In this document: positions 58,634 through 64,000 of the stretch, in pieces
How positions within the stretch are numbered: position 1 is the stretch's first letter
Layout of the letters: every line of letters starts with the position of its first letter
Assembly: GCF_004682055.1 (NCBI RefSeq)
Contig: NZ_QUZU01000028.1
Location: 22,816 to 86,815, forward strand
DNA: 64,000 bases
Origin: Pseudomonas kairouanensis
GTDB taxonomy: Bacteria > Pseudomonadota > Gammaproteobacteria > Pseudomonadales > Pseudomonadaceae
Direction of reading: 5' to 3'
The notes under the pieces: model-generated
The model's input: the letters and a program-made list of their open reading frames with translations, nothing else
Database searches by the model: none
What the model was told of the DNA's origin: nothing
Position numbers and translations under genes: made by a program

Positions 58634-59551
58634 TTAAACGATTCCATGCTGGATCAGGAGCTGGTGGGCCAATAACGGGTCTTGGGCCACGAACAATTGC
58701 GGGGTGTCGCAAGTTAATACGGCCAACTCGGCCTGGTGGATGCAGACCGTTGGTCCGACGATCAGGGTTGGACAGCCGACGTTGCCCAGCCATTTGCCCA
58801 GCGCTGGCAAAGGCAGGGCTTTGCTCGAATACAGCAGCACCCCGCGCGGTTGCAGGCGCTCCACCGCCAGGGCCAGTTCGCTGGCGGGCAGCGGCCAGTC
58901 AAAGACTTCCACCGGGCAGTCGGCACTGCTGGCCAGCCAGGCGCTGAGCCACAGGTGCGGCTCCAGGGGCAGGTCGGACTGATTGACCAGCAACAGCGGC
59001 GCCCCCTGCAACTGGCGATTGTTGTGATAGATGCGCGCGCCGAATTTGCTGCGCAGCCAGGACAGGAAAAACACCCGCTCCATCTGCGCGCCGAACTGGC
59101 CCTGCCAGCGTTGTTCCAGCGCCTGAAACAGCGGCAGCAGCAATTGCTCGCACAGGGTGCGCGGCGGGTAGAGCGCCATGGCCTGGTTGAACGCATCGTC
59201 GACCCGGCGCTCGGCCAGTTCGCCAATGGCCTGAATCAGGGTTTGGCGCAAGGTGTGCCATTCATTTTCAACGGCATCGGGCATCGGTTGGGCGGAGTCG
59301 ATCAGGCCTTTGACCTGGCTGACCGGCACGCCGCGGTTGAGCCAGGTGAGGATGGTGTGGATGCGTTGAACATGTTCGGCGTTGAACAGCCGATGGCCCT
59401 TGGGCGTACGCTGGGGCACGATCAAGCCGTAGCGCCGTTCCCAGGCGCGCAGGGTCACGGCGTTGACGCCGGTCTGGCGCGCCACTTCGCGGATCGGCAA
59501 CCAACCCTCTTCAAGGGCTTGGCTGATGTCTTCTTGCAGGGCTGCTTTCAT
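58634..59551 (-). CDS. LitR/CarH-like MerR-family regulator (PplR-type)
   Basis: 305 residues: an N-terminal MerR winged helix (LPIREVARQTGVNAVTLRAWERRYGLIVPQRTPKGHRLFNAEHVQRIHTILTWLNRG) then a helical bundle and a C-terminal B12-type domain. Light-sensing CarH/LitR proteins bind adenosyl-B12 through an E/D-x-H-x-x-G motif; here the matching place near residue 197 reads EPHLWL, so the His is kept but the Gly is not. P. putida PplR proteins are similar 'class II' LitR regulators that act with a LOV photoreceptor rather than B12. It probably represses this operon through the TGTACA operators. Abuts phrB. Confidence 0.88.
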   Translation of the reverse strand: MKAALQEDISQALEEGWLPIREVARQTGVNAVTLRAWERRYGLIVPQRTPKGHRLFNAEHVQRIHTILTWLNRGVPVSQVKGLIDSAQPMPDAVENEWHTLRQTLIQAIGELAERRVDDAFNQAMALYPPRTLCEQLLLPLFQALEQRWQGQFGAQMERVFFLSWLRSKFGARIYHNNRQLQGAPLLLVNQSDLPLEPHLWLSAWLASSADCPVEVFDWPLPASELALAVERLQPRGVLLYSSKALPLPALGKWLGNVGCPTLIVGPTVCIHQAELAVLTCDTPQLFVAQDPLLAHQLLIQHGIV

Positions 59552-59554
59552 GGG

Positions 59555-60514
59555 TTAGATCGCGTTACGCAGGCTGAGGTTTTCCGGGTGCGGTTGCAGG
59601 TAGGCCTGCTGCGCGATGTAGCGGTCCGGGTGTTGGCGAAAGTGGTGTTTGAGCAAGGTCAACGGCACCACCAGCGGCACGATGCCGTGGCGGTACTGGC
59701 CGATGACGGTCTGCATCTCCTGTTTGTCATCGGCACTGATGGCCTGCTTGAGGTAACCGCTGATGTGTTGCAGCACATTGGTGTGGGTGCCACGGGTAGC
59801 GCATTTGGTCAGGCCGGTCATCAAGTCGCTGAAGTAACAAGTGGCCAGTTCATCGAGGTGGGTGCTCTTGCCCATCGTGCCCAGCAGGTGACCCAGGCTT
59901 TTGTAATGCGCCGGGCTGTGGGCCATCAGCAGGTATTTGTAGCGCGAGTGAAAGGCCAGCAGGCGGTGACGGGTCAGGCCTTCGCTCAGCAGGTGTTGCC
60001 AGCTGGCGTAGACAAACACGCGGGTAAGGAAATTTTCCCGCAGCACCGGGTCATTCAGGCGACCGTCCTCTTCCACCGGCAGGTTGGGGTGACGGGCGCA
60101 AAAAGCCTGGGCATAAATACCGCGCCCACCGCCATCTACCGGAGTGCCGTTGTCGCGGTACACCTTGACCCGCTCCAGGCCGCAGGAGGGTGACTTCTGC
60201 ATGAAGATGTAGCCGCACAGGTCGGTGTGTTCCGTGGCCATTTGTTGGCCATAGTCGTGCAGCGGCTGGGTGACATTGAGTTCACGGTGCACGGTGCCGA
60301 CGGCTTGCGGGTGGGCGGGGTCGCCCACCAGGCGGATCGGTTCGCGGGGGATGCCCAGGCCGATGGCGACTTCGGGGCACAGTGGTACAAAGTCAAAATA
60401 ATCGGCGAGGGTCTGGCTGCAGAGCAGCGACTGTTTATGTCCGCCGTTGAAGCGCACGTTCTCGCCCAACAGACAGGCGCTGATGGCGATCTTCGGTTTG
60501 CGGATGCTGGACAT
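59555..60514 (-). CDS. DUF523/DUF1722 fusion protein (YbgA-like)
   Basis: 319 residues in two domains. DUF523 (residues 1-150) has Cys motifs ISACLLGENVRFNGG and LCPEVAIGLGIPREPIRLV plus FMQKSPSCGLERVKVY. DUF1722 (about 185-300) has RYKYLLMAHSPAHYKSLGHLLG and a C-terminal helical end. In E. coli ybgA is next to phrB, so the photolyase link is conserved beyond this genus. The activity is unknown; recent work on related proteins suggests a 4-thiouracil/sulfur or redox role for DUF523, which I cannot confirm here. First gene after the two operator boxes. Confidence 0.88.
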   Translation of the reverse strand: MSSIRKPKIAISACLLGENVRFNGGHKQSLLCSQTLADYFDFVPLCPEVAIGLGIPREPIRLVGDPAHPQAVGTVHRELNVTQPLHDYGQQMATEHTDLCGYIFMQKSPSCGLERVKVYRDNGTPVDGGGRGIYAQAFCARHPNLPVEEDGRLNDPVLRENFLTRVFVYASWQHLLSEGLTRHRLLAFHSRYKYLLMAHSPAHYKSLGHLLGTMGKSTHLDELATCYFSDLMTGLTKCATRGTHTNVLQHISGYLKQAISADDKQEMQTVIGQYRHGIVPLVVPLTLLKHHFRQHPDRYIAQQAYLQPHPENLSLRNAI

Positions 60515-60536
60515 GCTCGAACCCCTGCAAGATTCC

Positions 60537-60560
60537 TGTACAAGATCTAAAGCTTGTACA
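60537..60560. promoter_or_regulatory. PplR/LitR-type operator, box 1
   Basis: TGTACA, 12 bases, TGTACA: exact match to T[G/A]TACA-N12-TGTA[C/T]A, the direct repeat reported for P. putida PplR1. It lies in the leader of the DUF523-merR-phrB operon, just downstream of the predicted start site (minus strand), where a bound repressor would block elongation or cooperate with box 2. Confidence 0.85.
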
Positions 60561-60570
60561 ATTAAATCTC

Positions 60571-60610
60571 ATCATAGATGCGGGGTTATACAAGTCAAAT
60601 TATTTGTACA
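60571..60610 (-). promoter_or_regulatory. Light-operon promoter (-35/-10) overlapped by PplR operator box 2
   Basis: On the minus strand TTGACT (60593-60598), 16 bases, TATGAT (60571-60576): a good sigma70 promoter. Its -35 lies inside box 2, TATACA-N12-TGTACA at 60587-60610 (written on the plus strand), again an exact match to the PplR1 consensus. A protein bound here would compete with RNA polymerase. The predicted transcript start is near 60564, between the two boxes. Confidence 0.8.
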
Positions 60611-60626
60611 GGTTTTTGCGCAGAGG

Positions 60627-60842
60627 TTATTGCCAACCGATTTTCCAGTCCTCGGCATTTTGCAGGGTTTGCCACGCGAGGCGTTCGGCGCGCCGGGTCA
60701 TCACCGCTTGCAGCTCGACTTCCAGCACCACGCCTTCGTCGTCACGGAACAGTTCGGTGACCAGAAAGTGCTTTTCCTTGTTGCGAGGGCGGGCTGCTGT
60801 CCACTTCGACAGCAGCAGTTTGGACGGGTTGATGCGGTTCAT
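60627..60842 (-). CDS. TIGR02450-family Trp-rich small protein
   Basis: 71 residues: NRINPSKLLLSKWTAARPRNKEKHFLVTEL, then a short acidic stretch and a Trp-rich end (LAWQTLQNAEDWKIGWQ). This small conserved family is found near photolyase and cryptochrome genes in many proteobacteria; its function is unknown. ATG 60842 overlaps the FAD oxidoreductase stop (ATGA), so the two are co-translated. Its end lies 17 bp from operator box 2. Confidence 0.85.
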   Translation of the reverse strand: MNRINPSKLLLSKWTAARPRNKEKHFLVTELFRDDEGVVLEVELQAVMTRRAERLAWQTLQNAEDWKIGWQ

Positions 60843-61825
60843 TGCAGGTGTTCGATCAGACGTCGCGCCGCTTCCTGGCCGCTGAGCCATGCGCCTTCCA
60901 CGCGGCCAGACAGGCACCAGTCGCCGCACACGTACAGGCCCAGGTCGGCGTCGGCCAGTACACCGAATTCATGGCTGCTGGACGGCCGTGCGTAGAGCCA
61001 GCGGTGCGCCAGGCTGAACGACGGCGCCGGCATGGCGCTGTGCAGCAATTCGGCGAACGCGCCGTGCAGGTGTTCGATCACGGCCTCTTTGGGCAGGTCC
61101 AGATGGGCCTTGCTCCAGGCGCTGGTGGCGTGCAGGACCCAGGTGTCGAGGGTGGTATCGCGTCCCGGTTTGCTGCGGTTGCGTGCCAGCCAGTCCAGCG
61201 GGCTGTCCTGTACGAAGCAGCCTTCCATGGGTGTATCCAAAGGGGTGTCGAAAGCCAGCGCAATGGCCCAGGTCGGGTCCATCTTCACCCCGGCAGCGGC
61301 ACTGGCCAGCTTGGGCGCGGCGGCAAGCAGCGCGGTGGCCTGGGGCGCCGGGGTGGCGATGATGACGTGGCTGAAGGGGCCGTGGTTTTCGCCGTCGGCG
61401 TCCAGCAGGTTCCAGTGCTGTTTGCCTTGGAACACTTCGGTGATGCGGCAGCCGAACACTACTGGCAGGTCATCGAGCAGGGCGCGGGTGATGGCGCTCA
61501 TGCGCGGCGTGCCGACCCAGCGGATCTGCTCATCGGGGGAGGGCGTGAGTTGGCCGGACTTGAAGTTATACAACTGGGGCTTCCACTGCTCGACCCAACC
61601 ATTGCCTTGCCAGCGTTGCACTTCGTTGACGAAGCGCCGGTCGCGGGCGGTGAAGTATTGCGCGCCCATGTCCAGGGAGCCTGCATCGCTGCGCTTGCTG
61701 GACATGCGGCCACCACTGCCGCGGCTTTTATCGAAGAGTTGTACAACGTGCCCCGCGCCTCGTAACGCTCGGGCGGCGGAGAGACCGGCGATGCCGGTGC
61801 CGATGATCGCGATGGGAACAGTCAT
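60839..61825 (-). CDS. Renalase-like NAD(P)/FAD-dependent oxidoreductase
   Basis: 328 residues: FAD-binding start IAIIGTGIAGLSAARALRGAGHVVQLFDKSRGSGGRMSSKRS, DMGAQYFTARD, and the C-terminal GLYVCGDWCLSGRVEGAWLSGQEAARRLIEHL. It resembles bacterial renalase/amine-oxidase-like proteins, which re-oxidise isomeric dihydro-nicotinamides in the best-known members; substrate here is unproven. ATG 61825 has GAGG seven bases upstream. The gene heads a second light-operon unit behind the operator-like site at 61875. Confidence 0.87.
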   Translation of the reverse strand: MTVPIAIIGTGIAGLSAARALRGAGHVVQLFDKSRGSGGRMSSKRSDAGSLDMGAQYFTARDRRFVNEVQRWQGNGWVEQWKPQLYNFKSGQLTPSPDEQIRWVGTPRMSAITRALLDDLPVVFGCRITEVFQGKQHWNLLDADGENHGPFSHVIIATPAPQATALLAAAPKLASAAAGVKMDPTWAIALAFDTPLDTPMEGCFVQDSPLDWLARNRSKPGRDTTLDTWVLHATSAWSKAHLDLPKEAVIEHLHGAFAELLHSAMPAPSFSLAHRWLYARPSSSHEFGVLADADLGLYVCGDWCLSGRVEGAWLSGQEAARRLIEHLQ

Positions 61826-61874
61826 GGGGGGCCTCGTTTTACCGTTGTGCACAGACTACGCTGACACCAATAGC

Positions 61875-61898
61875 TGTACAATATTGTTTTTTGGTATA
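61875..61898. promoter_or_regulatory. PplR/LitR-type operator-like site, box 3
   Basis: TGTACA, 12 bases, GGTATA: one mismatch to T[G/A]TACA-N12-TGTA[C/T]A. On the minus strand TTGTAC here can act as a -35, with TAGTCT 17 bases further as a weak -10, 50 bp before the oxidoreductase ATG. It also lies 141 bp upstream of the plus-strand TIGR01777-hemH pair, so it could influence both directions. Confidence 0.65.
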
Positions 61899-62038
61899 AG
61901 TTTTGGCTTACCTGTTCTTAAGGCGTGACCTATGGTTAATGCTGAAACCTAAACCAACGTGACGCCTCGTAACAAAAATTGTCCCTGCCTATAAAATAGA
62001 CCAGTGATCGGCGGCGAACGTTACATGAGGAACGTGCC

Positions 62039-62938
62039 ATGCATATTTTGCTGACCGGCGGTACGGGGTTGATCGGCCGTCAACTGTGCCAACACTGGCT
62101 TGCCCAGGGCCATCGCCTGACCGTGTGGAGTCGCCGCCCGGAACAGGTCGCCAAGGTATGCGGTGCTCAGGTGTCGGGAGTCGACCGCCTACAACAGGTT
62201 ATCGGCCCGGTTGACGCGGTCATTAACCTTGCGGGTGCGCCCATTGCCGATCGGCCCTGGACCCACAAGCGCAAGGCCTTGTTGTGGAGCAGCCGCATCA
62301 GCCTCACCGAAACCCTGCTGGCCTGGCTGGAAGGGCTGGAGCACAAACCTGCCGTGCTGATTTCCGGCTCTGCCGTGGGCTGGTATGGCGACGGCGGCGA
62401 GCGCGAACTGACCGAAGCCAGCGGCCCGGTGCAGGACGACTTCCCCAGCCAACTGTGTATCGCCTGGGAAGAAACCGCCCAGCGCGCCGAAGCCTTGGGC
62501 ATCCGCGTGGTGCTGGTGCGAACCGGCCTGGTGCTGGCGGCCGAGGGCGGCTTTTTGTCGCGGCTGTTGCTGCCGTTCAAACTGGCGCTGGGCGGGCCTA
62601 TCGGCAATGGTCGGCAGTGGATGCCGTGGGTGCATATCAAGGACCAAATCGCCTTGATTGATTTTCTTCTGCACAAGCCTGACGCCAGTGGTCCTTATAA
62701 TGCCTGCGCGCCGCACCCGGTACGTAACCGCGAGTTCGCCAAAACCCTGGGCCAGGTGCTGCACCGCCCGGCGTTCATGCCCATGCCGGCGTTTGCTTTG
62801 AAGGTGGGCCTGGGGGAATTGTCCGGCCTGTTGCTGGGTGGGCAGAAGGCGCTGCCCGAGCGCTTGCTGGCCGCGGGTTTCACTTTTCAGTTCACTGAGT
62901 TGCGTGCGGCTCTGGACGACTTGTCCAGCCGCCTCTAG
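62039..62938 (+). CDS. TIGR01777-family NAD-dependent epimerase-like protein (YfcH-like)
   Basis: 299 residues, extended SDR fold: HILLTGGTGLIGRQLCQHWLAQGH (nucleotide-binding), VINLAGAPIADRPWTHKRKALLWSSRI, and VLISGSAVGWYGDGGERELTE with the family's Y; then VRTGLVLAAEGGFLSRLLLPFKLALGGPIGNGRQWMPWVHIKD. Homologues (YfcH, SulA-like cell-division-associated in cyanobacteria, plants) have unclear roles. GAGG lies ten bases before ATG 62039. Followed by hemH after 14 bp, a pairing common in pseudomonads. Confidence 0.88.
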   Translation: MHILLTGGTGLIGRQLCQHWLAQGHRLTVWSRRPEQVAKVCGAQVSGVDRLQQVIGPVDAVINLAGAPIADRPWTHKRKALLWSSRISLTETLLAWLEGLEHKPAVLISGSAVGWYGDGGERELTEASGPVQDDFPSQLCIAWEETAQRAEALGIRVVLVRTGLVLAAEGGFLSRLLLPFKLALGGPIGNGRQWMPWVHIKDQIALIDFLLHKPDASGPYNACAPHPVRNREFAKTLGQVLHRPAFMPMPAFALKVGLGELSGLLLGGQKALPERLLAAGFTFQFTELRAALDDLSSRL

Positions 62939-62952
62939 AGATAGGATGTTGC

Positions 62953-63978
62953 ATGACGGATCACGCGTTGTTACTGGTCAACCTGGGCTCACCGGCGTCC
63001 ACTTCGGTAGCCGATGTGCGCAGCTACCTCAATCAGTTTCTGATGGACCCTTATGTGATCGACCTGCCGTGGCCGGTACGGCGCTTGTTGGTGTCGCTGA
63101 TCCTCATCAAGCGCCCCGAGCAGTCGGCTCACGCCTACGCCTCCATCTGGTGGGACGAAGGCTCGCCACTGGTGGTGCTCAGTCGCCGCCTGCAGCAACA
63201 GATGACTTCGCAGTGGGCTCACGGCCCGGTGGAGTTGGCGATGCGCTATGGCGAACCGTCCATTGAAAGTGTGCTGGTGCGCCTCGCGGGTCAAGGTATT
63301 CGCAAGGTCACGCTGGCGCCGTTGTACCCGCAGTTTGCCGACAGCACCGTGACCACCGTGATTGAAGAAGCACGCCGCGTGGTGCGCGACAAAAAGCTCG
63401 ATGTGCAGTTCTCGATCCTGCAACCCTTCTACGATCAGCCCGAGTACCTCGACGCGTTGGTAACCAGTGCACGGCAGTACGTGGAGCAGGATTACGATCA
63501 CTTGCTGCTGAGTTTCCACGGCTTGCCCGAGCGTCACCTGACCAAGCTCGACCCTACCGGCCAGCATTGTTTCAAGGACGCTGACTGCTGCAAGAACGCA
63601 TCGGCCGAAGTGCTCAAGACGTGCTACCGCGCGCAGTGCTACAGCGTTGCCCGCGACTTTGCCGAGCGTTTGGGCTTGCCGGAGGGCAAATGGTCGGTGG
63701 CGTTCCAATCGCGCCTGGGCCGGGCGAAGTGGATCGAACCCTACACCGAGGCGCGCCTGGAAGCGTTGGCCCAGCAAGGTGTGAAAAAGCTGCTGGTGAT
63801 GTGCCCGGCGTTTGTGGCCGATTGTATCGAGACCTTGGAGGAGATTGGGGATCGCGGGCTGGAGCAGTTCCGCGAGGCGGGGGGCGAGGAGTTGGTGCTG
63901 GTGCCGTGCTTGAATGATGATCCGCAGTGGGCGGTGGCGCTCAATACTCTGTGTGAACGGGCGCCAGCGACGCTGTAA
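62953..63978 (+). CDS. hemH: Ferrochelatase
   Basis: 341 residues. Inserts Fe2+ into protoporphyrin IX, the last step of heme synthesis. Seen: HALLLVNLGSPASTSVADVRSYLNQFLMDPYVIDLPW, PLYPQFADSTVTTVIEE, and the metal-binding His in LLLSFHGLPERHLTKLDPTGQHC; then WSVAFQSRLGRAKWIEPYT and VMCPAFVADCIETLEEI. Complete in the window. ATG 62953 follows the TIGR01777 gene at 14 bp. Its closeness to the light operon is notable, as protoporphyrin is a photosensitiser. Confidence 0.97.
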   Translation: MTDHALLLVNLGSPASTSVADVRSYLNQFLMDPYVIDLPWPVRRLLVSLILIKRPEQSAHAYASIWWDEGSPLVVLSRRLQQQMTSQWAHGPVELAMRYGEPSIESVLVRLAGQGIRKVTLAPLYPQFADSTVTTVIEEARRVVRDKKLDVQFSILQPFYDQPEYLDALVTSARQYVEQDYDHLLLSFHGLPERHLTKLDPTGQHCFKDADCCKNASAEVLKTCYRAQCYSVARDFAERLGLPEGKWSVAFQSRLGRAKWIEPYTEARLEALAQQGVKKLLVMCPAFVADCIETLEEIGDRGLEQFREAGGEELVLVPCLNDDPQWAVALNTLCERAPATL

Positions 63979-64000
63979 TCGAGCCAAGTGAAGATCAACA

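Noticed and set aside
1..64000. CRISPR arrays, prophage genes, insertion sequences, toxin-antitoxin or restriction systems
   Set aside because: No regularly spaced direct repeats, transposase, integrase, phage structural or restriction genes were recognised on either strand.

Overview
The window is a chromosome segment of a gram-negative gammaproteobacterium, almost certainly a Pseudomonas of the fluorescens group. The evidence is high GC with Pseudomonas-type codon use, the core order TPR lipoprotein-lolB-ispE-tRNA-Gln-prs-rplY-pth-ychF facing hemA-prfA-prmC-moeB-murI, a GTGGGAGC-type REP and a REPIN, and an Hrp1-type (rsp/rsc) type III secretion cluster. No rRNA, insertion sequence, prophage or CRISPR array was seen.

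Left region (1-20.5 kb), accessory and metabolic. It holds the end of a flavin reductase gene, a LysR regulator divergent from a DHA2 drug exporter, a REPIN, an AraC regulator, a DUF2975/XRE pair, a LysE exporter, D-Ala-D-Ala ligase, gamma-glutamyltransferase and a PhzF-family protein. A FecI-type sigma factor, FecR regulator and large TonB-dependent receptor form a surface-signalling uptake system, with a decayed tandem paralogue of the receptor between FecR and the intact receptor. A Yej-type peptide ABC importer (four overlapping genes) follows and may carry the same class of substrate across the inner membrane. A tRNA-Met (CAT) closes this part.

Middle region (20.7-39 kb): an apparently complete type III secretion locus in three operons. 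A sigma54-type promoter precedes rspL (HrpL-like ECF sigma factor), and three hrp boxes precede rspJ, rspA and rspF. The rspF box lies inside the rspE coding sequence. This gives a cascade RspR (sigma54 activator) -> rspL -> hrp-box operons. Differences from the P. syringae layout are a single activator gene instead of hrpR/hrpS, one fused rscQ instead of hrcQA/hrcQB, a very small candidate pilin, and no harpin or effector gene.

Core region (39.3-51.8 kb): ychF, pth, rplY, prs, tRNA-Gln, ispE, lolB and a TPR lipoprotein on the minus strand, then hemA, prfA, prmC, moeB, murI and a PagL-like outer-membrane protein on the plus strand.

Right region (51.8-64 kb): the most interesting part. A long minus-strand gene train, nearly all overlapping or abutting, encodes an FAD oxidoreductase, a Trp-rich small protein, DUF523/DUF1722, a LitR/CarH-like MerR regulator, DNA photolyase, a SnoaL-like protein, an SDR, an FAD amine oxidase-like protein, DUF1365, a cyclopropane/furan fatty-acid synthase-like methyltransferase and DUF2878. 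Two exact copies and one near copy of the operator reported for the light-responsive PplR1 regulator of P. putida (T[G/A]TACA-N12-TGTA[C/T]A) lie in its two promoter regions. I read this as a light / singlet-oxygen defence regulon joining DNA repair to membrane-lipid modification, next to ferrochelatase (hemH), the enzyme that consumes photosensitising protoporphyrin.
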